Part shown: positions 32,880-45,300 of the stretch, piece by piece | Numbering within the stretch: position 1 is the first letter of the stretch | How the letters are laid out: each line of letters opens with the position of its first letter | Source of the DNA: Siphonodentalium dalli | Taxonomy: Eukaryota; Mollusca; Scaphopoda; Gadilida; Siphonodentaliidae | Assembly (NCBI GenBank): GCA_032622095.1 | Contig: CP136069.1 | Coordinates: 158,957,043-159,021,042 of the forward strand | DNA: 64,000 nucleotides | Direction of reading: 5' to 3' | Translations under genes and position numbers: made by a program | The notes under the pieces: model-generated | Database searches by the model: none | What the model was told of the DNA's origin: nothing | The model's input: only the letters and a program-made list of their open reading frames with translations

Positions 32880-33163
32880 ACCTGGTTTTGCTGTTCACAA
32901 TGTTAAATAGCAATGAGTCAATTAAAAACAATTACTGCAATCAATTGAAGGTACAGCCCTCAAAATTAGGAAATATGTCCCACAGAAAAAATTATTGCTG
33001 TGGCATGTTAGATTCCAAATGTTGCCACGGCATTTTCCACAGCATTGATTATTGCTGTGGCTATTACATTTTGATGACTAGAAAGTACATGTACATGTAT
33101 GAATCATTGGAGATGCCGATTATTTTACTGTAACATGACTAATAAATATGCTATTTATATTTC

Positions 33164-33198
33164 AGAATTATTAGCTCCTGACAAATAGTTGTCAAGGA
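33164..33198 (+). promoter_or_regulatory. Splice acceptor and 5' UTR next to the lipin start
   Basis: TATTTATATTTCAG precedes 33166. The next 33 nt form the 5' UTR, with an in-frame TAG at 33187-33189 just upstream of the ATG at 33199. This fixes the ATG as the first possible start in this exon and shows that the mRNA begins in an upstream exon. Confidence 0.75.
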
Positions 33199-33387
33199 AT
33201 GAGCTACTGGGGTTATGTCGGTAGAATTTTCTCCGGCGTCAAAGGCTTCTACAATGAAATAAATCCCGCTACCCTGACAGGTGCTATCGATGTCATCATC
33301 GTCAAGCAGAAAGATGGAAGCTACCAGAGTTCTCCGTTCCATGTCCGATTCGGAAAAATTGGGGTGCTGCGTGCCAAACATAGGGTG
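33199..33387 (+). CDS. Lpin: Lipin exon 1 (coding): start of N-LIP
   Basis: It encodes residues 1-63. The opening [20 protein letters not shown] is the amphipathic membrane-binding helix region, followed by [17 protein letters not shown] and [15 protein letters not shown], the signature of the N-LIP domain. It ends in phase 0 before GTGAGT. Confidence 0.96.
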
Positions 33388-36300
33388 GTGAGTCACATTA
33401 ACTTGTTCTATACTAAGTGCACAGGATTCACTATTTCAGTTATAAATACAAGTATGCATTAGAATGGTCTATTATTCATTTGAAGCCTTCAAATTGAAGG
33501 GATGTTCTGAAACAATAAGCAGACAACAGATAAGAAAATTGCAGAAGGAGTTCTATTTATCAGAGGGAAATGTTCAGATAATAAGTTCAACAATATGGTC
33601 GTTTGTTGAACTTATTATCTGAACATTTCTAAATTTTGTATAACTACTCATCAATGAGTATTTAGTAAAGAAAGGGTTAAAGATATGCAATGCTTAGAAT
33701 GCAGCATGCTTTCAATATTTATCTTAAAATTGATGCAAAAGAATTTCAAATAAAAAGTAAGTTGGTATGGATAGTTTGGTAGAGTGTACTTCTGAGTTGG
33801 AGAAAATCAAGATGTTGTTAGTGGAAATTGCTTTAATTTCTTGTTGACGAATAAAACCATCAAATAGTGAATTATGGAACTCTATTTCATAACAAGTAGT
33901 CCACTATGCAGTCAGAAGTCCAATCTGTGGTGTGAAAGATTTGGAAAAAGGCAAACTTATCTCTTCGATTGTGTTTTTAACCATTCCGTGACTGCAGCTT
34001 CCTGAAATTTTGTGAAAACCCTGTGCCAATGCATTCTCTTATATATGCGAGTCTCCCATAGGCAGCCTCATATATAAGAGAATACATTGCCCTAACAATA
34101 TTTACGTTGACCTTGTAAGCCAATGCATTCTCTTGTATATGTGAAGCTTCCTATGGGAGACTCACATATATAATAGAATGCACTGGCACAGGATCTAAAA
34201 TGCTGCATCAGCGCTGCTCCCGTCGTGAAAGGGTTAAGATATATAGAGGTGCAGTTAACATATAAGCCTGGAGGCGTGATAGACATGGTGATAACAACTA
34301 CTAGTAGCTTATCTTAAATCAGTAATCCATTGTAATCATGCCCTATGTGTGATAATGTGTCGATCAGATTGGTCAACATGCAAACGTATTCTAGAATCAA
34401 TAGTTGAGTACACATTGCACATGTATAAACATATGCATTTGGAATAGCGTGGTTCGTGGTGGAAAGTTACATGGTATTAACTGGTATCTATATAAAAGCC
34501 AGTGTTTGTGTGTGTGTGTGTCTGTCTGTAACTGTAACAATTATGAGGCTTTTAAAAATATATGCCCCTCATGTCCGATTGCGCCCAAATTTCTAGCATG
34601 TCTGGTTGCACTTCTTAGAATATGACACGCAAAATTGCAGGGCATCAGCTAAAGAGGGCCTGAGATACATGTACATGTATATAATGCTTTCTAAGGGTCA
34701 TAAAAGCGATATTTTGCCTGTAATCATAGCGTTGTGTACTACGATAAATTTAGAGTTATGCCACTTGGATCGGGTGGACACAATTAATTGCCCGTATAGA
34801 TAGCGTTGCCATCGTTGAAATTCGTCATATTTGACGGGCAATACCCTAGTTCTACATATTGACCACGAATCGTTTACAGATGGTGTATCTCTTCCCAGTA
34901 CTTTTAGAATAGATACGGGGGTGTAAATAGTAATTATGAGTCAAGGAAATGGAGCTTCTGTCTCTAGGAAATGAATTTTTCTATGAATAAACACTTTTAA
35001 CCCTTCCATAACTGGAGCTTCCTGAAATTTTTCTAAAATCCTGTGCCAATGCATTCTCTTATATATGTGTGTCTCCCAGAGGGAGCCTCACATATATAAG
35101 AGAATACATTGGCCAAACAATATTTCCCTTGTCAGGTGTTGTAAGCCAGTGTATTCTCTTATATATGCAAGGTTTCCTATGGGAGACTCGCATATATAAG
35201 AGAATGCACTGGCACTGAGTCTTTAATGATGCACCAGTGCATCTTCCGTCGTGAAAGGGATAAAACACTTCAATGTGAAATAGTTTTAACACCCTATGTT
35301 TATCATGTGTTTGTGTTTACTTATGTGTTATCATTTATAACAATTAAATACATATCAAGGCAATATATACATGTACATCAAACATTGAATTACAATAAAT
35401 AATGCTGAAAATTTAAAATGAACTATTTTTTATAAAGGCAAATTCCTCGCAAATATAGAAAAGCTCTATCATCGATTGCGTTGAAAACTAGAATGAGTAT
35501 GACACCACGCGCATTTGCTTGACAAGGCAATTCATTTCGCACACTTATCTGGTAAGCTCGATGTAACCATAATCTCAATCAAACTCAAAAAAAAACTTGA
35601 GCTTTGCCCCCAATTATGCCTTAAACTAGAGGTGCCACGATTATTGATTTTGATAATCGATAATCGGTCGTCAATAATCGATTATATAGAGAGTAATCAA
35701 TTGGTTCCGAGAATTACGTTAAATAATTCACGAGAGGTGAGAGACGTCGGTAAGAAACGAGTGCGCGTTAGCGCACGAGTTTCTTACCCAAACGTCTCTC
35801 GCCTCGAGTGAATTATTGAACGTAATTCTCGGAACTAATTGATTACTCTATTTATTACACTTCTGCATCAATTTGGTTCGCCAAATATGATTAAAACACA
35901 CAGAATAAATGCTTAAAAGTCCCGATGTGGATAAAGATCAACCATAGAAAATTCAGTCTAGATCAGTAAGCGACGTAACGTCAATGACGTCACGGGAAAT
36001 GACATAATTCACTAGTGACATTACCAATTTTAATTAACAGCGTTTTCAATGGAAATCGCGCATAGGAGTGTAATAAAATCGATTAATCGTACCTAATATC
36101 AATAACAGTGGACGTATTCCGTAATGTGGCCTATTGGCTGGGTGTTGGTTAAAAAACTCGGCTGATGTAATTTTTACGTTAATAATGTGCACCATAAACC
36201 ACCGATAATCACTAATGAGCACAATGTATTCAATTTCTCGCCGATGTCAAGGTTATAATAATTGTGAGTTCATTAGAACGAACATAGCCATTAATTTCAG

Positions 36301-39300
36301 TTTTATGAATAGCCAAACATACACACAATATAAAAATAGGAATGCATGATGGACCGCCGGAGGTTGCTAAAAAGGAATCTAATGTTACAGAAACTATAAG
36401 TTTTAGCAAACTTCCAGAGTGTGGATAACAATCACAAAGGTGGCACCCCCACCAGAAATTTCAGGACTCAGAACAAGTTAAGTAATTGTGATAGTAATAG
36501 TGAGTTTCATTCAGCAGTCACCACACAATAAGTGATAGACTGTACTAGTAACATCTAAGTATACTCATGTTGTCAGACTCTCTGATGCACGATCAAAGGT
36601 TGTTAAACCTTCGGCCGTAGATTGAACTGTGTAAAACAAACACGGTATTCAATAATACCCGACACTTCCCGACGTCCGAAATAAATAACGGAGATTAATC
36701 GATGACGGAAATGGTAATCGATTATCGGCTTTATCAACGGTTCATCAATTATACGATTAATTATGGCACCCCTACCTTAAACCTAACCGATATTATCGAA
36801 TGAGTTTAAATTTTATTTGTTTCGGAACAGCAGTGTTATCAGAGGTGCCTTCAAAATGAGTTTTCTAGAACAAAATTGTTGTTGTAGAAAGTGATGCCAG
36901 GAAGAGATAGAGCATCTTTAAGGATCTTAAATGAGTAATACCATCATTTTATATTTGATCCAGGATGTTATAAATCTGTCTTATCTAACTTACATCTGAG
37001 TTTTTTTTAGGAGTTTGTTAACATCGCCATAAACTACAATAAATTTCTTGAATTCATTCATTGAAATTTTATGATTTTTGCAAAATAAAGCAAAGTGTTT
37101 GTAATTAGTTTTCCAATATTCTCATAAAAATTTTATTGAAACATGAAGCAACAATGTTATAACAAAAATTATAAGTTCCAATTTATTTATAAACAAATAC
37201 TTTTTGAAACATTCTATTTAATCAATTTTCTTATTTTACAGGTTGACATTACAATCAATGGAGAGAATGTGGATTTGCAGATGAAGTTAGGAGAGGCTGG
37301 TGAAGCCTTCTTTGTGCAGGAGGTCACAGGTCTAGAAGATGTGAGTCCTCTAAATAATTTAAACCTTTCATGGCGGGAGCTGCTCTGCAGCATTAACCCT
37401 TTACCCAACAGAAGGGCCCTGTGCCAATGCATTCTCTTATATATGCGAGTCGACCATAGGTCGCCTCGCATATATAAGAGAATGCATTGGCTTAACACAT
37501 TACAAATTATAAAATTGTTAAAGAATCTAAGAAAGTGTTAAAGTGTTAAAAAAAAGATATTTTTTTAGGCCAATGCATTCTCTTATATATGCGAGGCGAC
37601 CTATGGTCGACTCGCATATATAAGAGAATGCATTGGCACAGGGCATAACTTTAACTATCACAATGTGGTCAAGGAGCCGGTTCCAATGATATCCATATTT
37701 GTATGGTTCTATTGAGACAGACCGAAGATATTTTAGGCTGTTGAAGCTTTATTTGGCCCATTTTGGCCGTTTTGTTGGGTAAAGGGTTACAGACTCAGTG
37801 CCAGTGTATTCTCTTATATATGCAAATCTCCCACAGGGAGCCTCGCATATATTAGAGAATGCACTGGCCTACAATGTAAATATTGTTTGGCCAATGTATT
37901 CTCTTATATACGCGAGGCCGCCTTTGGGATACTCGCCTATAAGAGAATGCATTGGCACAGGGTTTTCGCAAAATTTAGGAAGCTCCAGTCATGGAAGGGT
38001 TAAAATTTTGTTTGTCCCATAATTTACAAGGACCACCATACAGATGTTAGGACTAATTTCCATCTCATGCAAGTGACCATTAAATTATAATAACTTATCG
38101 TGATCCGCAATGCTTATACTTGGTATTATGGTTTTATCTGTTATTAGGCTTTTATCAAACAAGAGTTGAATCCTACATCTTTATAAATTAATTTAAGTTC
38201 CTGTCAATCAACTTTACTAATCCTACGTATAGATCTATAGTATAGTTACCTCAGTATTCACTGCCTGTTGCAAAGTTAAAGGTTATGTGCCCGTCTATAC
38301 CTGTAGGATTGCAGGAATCACGCTTTTACTTATAGTTTCTCTTGTTCCAAAATACCAGTGTCGATAAGAATTTATTTCAAGTTTTATATTTAAAAGCCTT
38401 GAATTAATTTTAATACCGATGCCAAATAAAACTTATTGAGTCATTTGCGATTGATCTAATAGTAATTGTTTGCATGCACTAATTAGCTACAAACAGAGAG
38501 AATATCAATCTCTTTAAAAAGCCAATGACAATCTGATCAGATTTATGTCTAGGGATGTAACGATACACGTGACCCCTGTTAAATACGTGAATACGATAGA
38601 TATCACAATTTTTGCTCAAAATACGATATGCGTATCATTATTCAATTCAGATGGAAACTTTAACCCGCAGTGACGAATCATGGCCTAGTATAATGATAAT
38701 TCAATTTCTCATTTCTAATAGCATACAATTCCATACCTAAGCTTATATATTCACACCGAAACAATTCTTTTTGAGTTTGCTGGGACACCAGTGTTGAGTG
38801 TTATAAAAGTATACATTGAATGGTCTATTATTCGTCTGGAGGGGGTTCAAGTAATATATGCAGAAGATAGGCAGACAAAAATATATTACAAGTGCAGACT
38901 GACTCCTATTCATTAGAGGAAATAGAGGGAAATATAGAAATAATAAGTTCAATAAATGGATGTTTTGGTGTTTTGATCATTTTCTATGGGAATTACTCGT
39001 CAATGAGTATTTAGTGTAGAAAGGGTTAATTTGACCTACAAAAATTCAAATATTGAATATCAGTTTTCAAATAGAAATGTTGTTTTTTTCCAGGATTATC
39101 TGTCTGACCTTGCGACCTCACCTATTCCCTCCGCATCGGAACTCATGGAGTCTGGCATTGCTCAACTCAAAATTAAGGCTGGCATCGACAACCCAAATCT
39201 CAAGCTGGAACTTGTCGACTCTGAAAGCTCCGTGTCTGGAGATGAAACGGGTCATCAGAAACGACGAAAAAAGTTTGTCAAAAAACGGACAAGATCTCAG

Positions 39301-42300
39301 CTTTCACCTTCTCAAAACAACCCAGATCATGACATATTTAATTTGTCGGTGTCATCCGATGAAGAAGAGGGTGTGGCTAATTTGTCAAGATCTCTGTCAA
39401 AAGTAATTCAGGATGGCCCTGAAGTCAAGGATAAAAATAAAACTGCAGATGATTGGCTGACAGTCGATACCCAAATATATCCATACAGTGATCCAGATTT
39501 CTCTCCAATAACCAGGTACTAATCAGTTATTAACCCACCCTGATTGGGTAAGGGGGCCCTATAGTGTTGAAACGATTAGTGGTTTTGAGGAATCGACTAG
39601 TCGCCAGAGGGAATCGACTACTAGTCGACTAGTCGGACCCCTTCCGAAACTTACCGTTTTGTGCTCATATAAGTATATAATTTGCCGTTTGTTTTGAGTA
39701 CCAGTAACTAACTTTGCATTTTCGAACGCAAAGCAAGACGTGATTAAACACTATTTGCCGTGATTATTTGGCTTAATATCACTGAAGGTTAATAGGTAAT
39801 TAATTTGTCCCAGGTATATGATGTTTTATGACAATCAAATTACCATCCAGTTGATGTATGTATCTAAACGGTGGTGACAACACCTGATCAATCGCGGAAA
39901 CGCTACGGATTACGGAGTGGAAGCGCGTGCAACAATCAGAAACCGGTGCATTATTCTATATGTTTTGTGTAAAAATGTTCCTTTAAAATTGATATGGTAT
40001 CATTGGTATGGTATACCGGGCCGTACCGGTTCTTACATACAATCGAACATCATTGTTTTCGAACTTGCCCAGTGTGCTTGTCACCGGTTGACTTCACAAA
40101 CGGGCGTACATGAAGAAATGCAAGATATTTTGAGAAATGAACTTCATCTCCGACAGTCAAACAAAAGTTACAATATAAATGTTATAACAGCTGTAGTGCG
40201 TACAAGCCTTTTATGCTCGCAGATGTCATGTACATATATCGGACACGGAATGTGGTAAAGTTCCCTGTAAGTATATAGTCCGCATATATTAAAAATGGGC
40301 CATGCATTGCGTACATAATGTTGTTCCTTGTATTCATTGCAAGGTCACGATATGACATAGCTTAATCACCGACAGTCATTTTCCCGCCAAAACGAACGTG
40401 CATGGTACATTGTAAATATATATACAATTTTACTCGCGAGTCCCCGAATACACAATCGATCGTGTCAGTTTCAGAAATAAAACTGCGCAGACCGGCGATG
40501 TTAATAGTACATTTCAATGCGATGTCGTAAGTTCTATATTTAGCCCGATTCCAGGAATTTGCGTCATCCAGATTACGTTTCTGGGAACAGCTTTGTCACC
40601 GCCCAATTCCACGAAGGATTTAAGTTTGAGGTGCTAAAATACATTGTAAGTTTTCACAAACACAGCCCATAAACGACGTGGGATTTCCGAAGTGACTCGC
40701 CAGTTTAGTTCGAAATACGCGACGCTATTCGATGCATAGCATGGCCGACCGTGGGTTGGCTTTATATTTATATCTATAATACAATATATCTAGAACGTGC
40801 TATCATATACGCTCACCCATGCGTCAGTTGGTGCATGTGGTGGTTGTAAAAAATATCACACAATTTTACAAATAAACTTTAAAGGTATACTGACATAGTG
40901 CTTCAATAAACTATAATATATTGGATTTGTTATTAAACTTAAAACTTAATAATGTCACCTCGCAACTAACTTGATTGAAGTTGAGTCCTGCACACCTGCA
41001 AACACGTTGACCAGTTATCACTCAGATCAATTCCGTCACGCCGAAATAGACACGGTTGCGATAGGCGCTGATTCTTTGAAGTTGATTATCAAAGCCGGTC
41101 GTCTCAACTTCAAAGAATAAGCCGGCGCGGCGCCGACAAATACATTGAGTTGAGGTCATTGGGTTTCGCGTCCACCAAATAATGAAAGCAGTTATCGCAT
41201 CAAAGGGACAACAAAGCAGGCTTTAGCAAGCTAATTGTGATTGTGTATTTCGATAGCCTGATTGTTTAAATTGTCCAGTAATTCGGCAACGGCACTGCTT
41301 TCGCGATGGCATAATGGTGGTGGGTGTATTCCGACTAGTCGATTAATCGTTTCAACACTAGGGCCATAAGCCTTGCCATTGGGAAAATCGGAAAATTAAG
41401 TAAGCCAGTTGAGCCAGTAAGAAATAAAATTTCAGGCCTGCAAATTTATTTGAGGCGATCGACCATTCAGTTCGCTTCGAGGTTATCTAAAATGAAAATG
41501 CCGCAAACGAAAAACAGGTCGTGCCAAAGTTTTATAAATGCAGGTCTCGCGATAACTAATTCTCACCTTAATTTTTCCTCAGTCAAGTCCCAAAATGTGA
41601 CATTCAAATTTATCACAGTAGTTCAATGAGTTGCCCATCTAGTTAATAATACCAGTTGTAGTGATTATAACAGTTTGTGTAACTCTCCTGCTAACCTTTG
41701 GTATAGGTTACACTAACCAGGCAAACGAAAAATAGGTTACACATAATTTTGAAACCTGCAGGCCTGAATTTAATTTGTTGATACTTTGCGCATGTGTGTA
41801 ATAGTATCATCAAATAATCACTTCCAATTGACAAAATATGAAGTACTAGTATATCATTATATGGATCCTCATACTCAAATCTATCACCTTGTTACAGCCA
41901 TTTTTTTATTTGTTGGTTTACAGATCCTGCTACACAAAAGATCACCAAATTAAATTTGCTATCTGACAGCACTTATCTTATTTCCTCCAGATCTAATGGG
42001 GCCTACAGCAACAAACAAAAACTAAATTAGTGATAATGGTTATTGTGCTATATCATGCCATGAATCTCTGCTGTGGCTAATGCCCGTAAAGATCATATTC
42101 CACCAGTACAAAACATGGGAACTTTTTGAAGTTTTGACAGGGAACCTTATAAAGTCGAAAAGGTAATGCGGGGAATATATTTATTTGTTATTATCTGTTC
42201 CTTAATAATGTACTATACTGTAGGAGAATGTACCAACTCCAAATTGCATGCTTTTCTGTGACTTTTGTGAGCCGGTATCGCTATATACATAGCATAAATT

Positions 42301-45300
42301 ATCCAGGAAAAATCCCATAATTGTTAGCGACGCAAAGCAAAATCGCTCACAAATTAACTTAAATTTGTGAAATTTCGAGTTGGGACAATCACCTGCAGTG
42401 AAGTACATTATTAAGGAACAGATAGAAACTAAGAAATATATTCCCCGCATTATTTTTTCAACTTTATAAGGTTCCCTGTCAAAACTTCAAAAAGTTCCAA
42501 GGTTTTGTACTAGTGAATATGATCTCTATTGGGCGTTAGCCAGAGTAGAGTTTCATGGCAATCAAAGGGTTGTCGTTAAATTCATAATTTTTAATGTTTT
42601 TTTTATAATCTACCACAGTCCTGTTGGAACCAGACCACCAACTCCAAAAAGTGACACCGAGTTCGAGAAGCAGAAGCATGAGACCGCGAGTCAGACATTA
42701 TTCCGTTTAGAGGATGAGACACGATGGGAATGGGGAGAGTTACCCAAAACCAAGGACAAAACTGCTGAGCTGCTGCAGAGTATAAACATCGAAATGACAC
42801 AGAACAAGATTGAGCCAACACCAAAACATCAAGGTGGGTGCTAGTTAACCCTTTACCCAACAGAAGGGCCCTGTGCCAATGCATTCTCTTATATATGCGA
42901 GTCGACCATAGGTCGCCTCGCATATATAAGAGAATGCATTGGCTTAACACATTAAAAATTATAAAATTGTTAAAGAATGTAAGAAAAAATGGTAAAAAGT
43001 GTTAAAAAAAAGATGTTTTTTAGGCCAATGCATTCTCTTATATATGCGAGGCGACCTATGGTCGACTCGCATATATAAGAGAATGCATTGGCACAGGGCA
43101 TAACTGTAACTATCACAATGTGGTCAAGGAGCCGGTTCCAATGATATCCATATTTGTATGGTTCTATTGAGACAGACCGAAGATATTTTAGGCTGTTGAA
43201 GCTTTATTTGGCCGGTTTGTTGGGTAAAGGGTTAAAGTTATTATTAACCATTCCATGACTGGAGCTTCCTGAATCATTGTGAAAACCCTGTGCCAACGCA
43301 TTCTCCAGTGCAGCTCCCGTCATGAAAGGGTTAACATTTTTGTTTGGTTTGTATTATAGATCGTCAGTAAAATGCAAGTTCAAGCAAAATGTTAATGTTC
43401 ATGATCTATTCTTTGTACATAAAACTTCGCTCAAATATATACGTCACATAAACAACACAGAAGTTGAATTTTTCGAGTCAGTGATTCCTGTTTCCTGGTA
43501 TTTAGGCCAAATAAAAAAAGGAACTTCGTTTCTCAGGGATCGCCGCGTCTTAAAAAAACTGTGCGCATTGGCACTTTTTATCGCCGGCTGATAATAAGCT
43601 TACTACCCTACCGCGCGTTCCCAATTTTCATCATTGAGATTGGCAGGATGAAAGCAATGTAGGTATATAGAGTTATGCCTCTTTGGTGGTAAAAGTACAA
43701 CTGACCCGGGCCGGATTCCGGGTTGCTAGATCTCGTTGTTTCGGTACGGTATGAAAAATGGCCACGCTTAAATAATAAATGTTGCCGTGTTTGTAAAGAA
43801 GCTGGGAGCACCTCTTCAACACCTTGTACCATGGACAGTTATATCATGCCCTAATACACATTCTTTTCAATTCCTTCGGGAGAAGGTTATTGACGAAAAC
43901 AAACTGATAATTCTTACTGAATACCGAGAGAAAATCAGTCGAACAATTCTGAAATAACTTTTCACACTGTTTCAAAGTTCGCGTTTCAAACTTGAAAACA
44001 TCGGACTTTGATTGTGTTGATGAACAGTTAAATGCCTCTGATGTTGCAACAACATTCGGATGTTCGGTCGATACATACAAATCGAAATAATTATAAAAAA
44101 GGATGACATTTATGTTACAGTTCCAAATTATGTTGGTGATTCATGTATTCAAAACAAACAAAAAACGCTTTTGAACTTCTAATGAAGAAGGAAAGTACCG
44201 CATTTCCAACATACAACAGCAAACCAAGAAGAGATGATTTATCGAGAGACTTTGAAATGAGAACACTTGGATTTTAAAAGGACAGTGTCCAGAGCAATGG
44301 CATGAATTTTATTAACACGATCTGCAATGCAAGTGCTGTGGTTTATAGACCTTCATGTGAATAAATTAGAAGAACGTGCATGCTCTTCATAAAATATGTT
44401 TGAACATTTCATTGGGTATAATGACCCCAAAAATTAAAAAATAATAAAATTTGTCTGCCTCTATATCATTTCTAATTGCATATATAAATTCCTTTCCAAA
44501 TGGAATATAGTGTCAGACTGACTGGATCCTTTCCCATATCAGATCTATTTTATCATTTAGCTGCATGTACTCTGTCCACCACCTAAGGCTTTCCATGTTA
44601 GGCCTAAAAAAAAAGGACGTTTGTTTCCGCTAACCCGACCGACCCTATTTTAAACCCCCGACCCTAAACTTTTTATTGCCTTTGCAAAACAAAACAAAAA
44701 TGGACCGAAATTTTTTTTTTTTTTTTTTTTTCAATTTAGGTCCCAATTCATATCATAACAAGATGCAAAACATTAATATATTTATATATATTGCCATAAG
44801 AGTTTACAAAAAGATTTAAGTTAAACAGTTGGAATCATAGCGTACTGTAAAGTATGTTTGGCTTTATCTAGCTTTCATCTGTGAAAACTTCAAATAGTTT
44901 GTTATCATTCAGCCTTCAGACTTCAGTATTTCAATCAAATACAGTACAGGAACATTAACAATTTGATCAAATCAACTTGGTTATCAGGTGGGATATCATA
45001 ATACCAAATGAAAAATTAACATAGAGATTAGTACTATAAATAGTAATTACTAACTTAACCCTTTACCCAACAGAATGGCCCTGTGCCAATGCATTCTCTT
45101 ATATATGCGAGTCGACCATAGATCGCCTCGCATATATAAGAGAATGCATTGGCTTAACACATTAAAAATTATAAAATTGTTAAAGAATGTAATAAAAAAT
45201 GGTAAAAAGTGTTAAAAAAAGATTTTGTTTAGGCCAATGCATTCTCTTATATATGCGAGGCGACCTATGGTCGACTCGCATATATAAGAGAATGCATTGG

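Noticed and set aside
38550-41360. hAT copy at 38550 and hAT at 39562 as one element interrupted by exon 3
   Set aside because: Their terminal sequences differ (TAGGGATGTAACGA versus TAGTGTTGAAACGA), and the 39562 element has its own pair of ends and duplication.
43335-44280. piggyBac transposase C-terminus that might mobilise the TTAA MITEs
   Set aside because: Only a CCRVCKEAG-like Cys pair and short open stretches are seen; no DDD catalytic domain or complete zinc ribbon can be identified.
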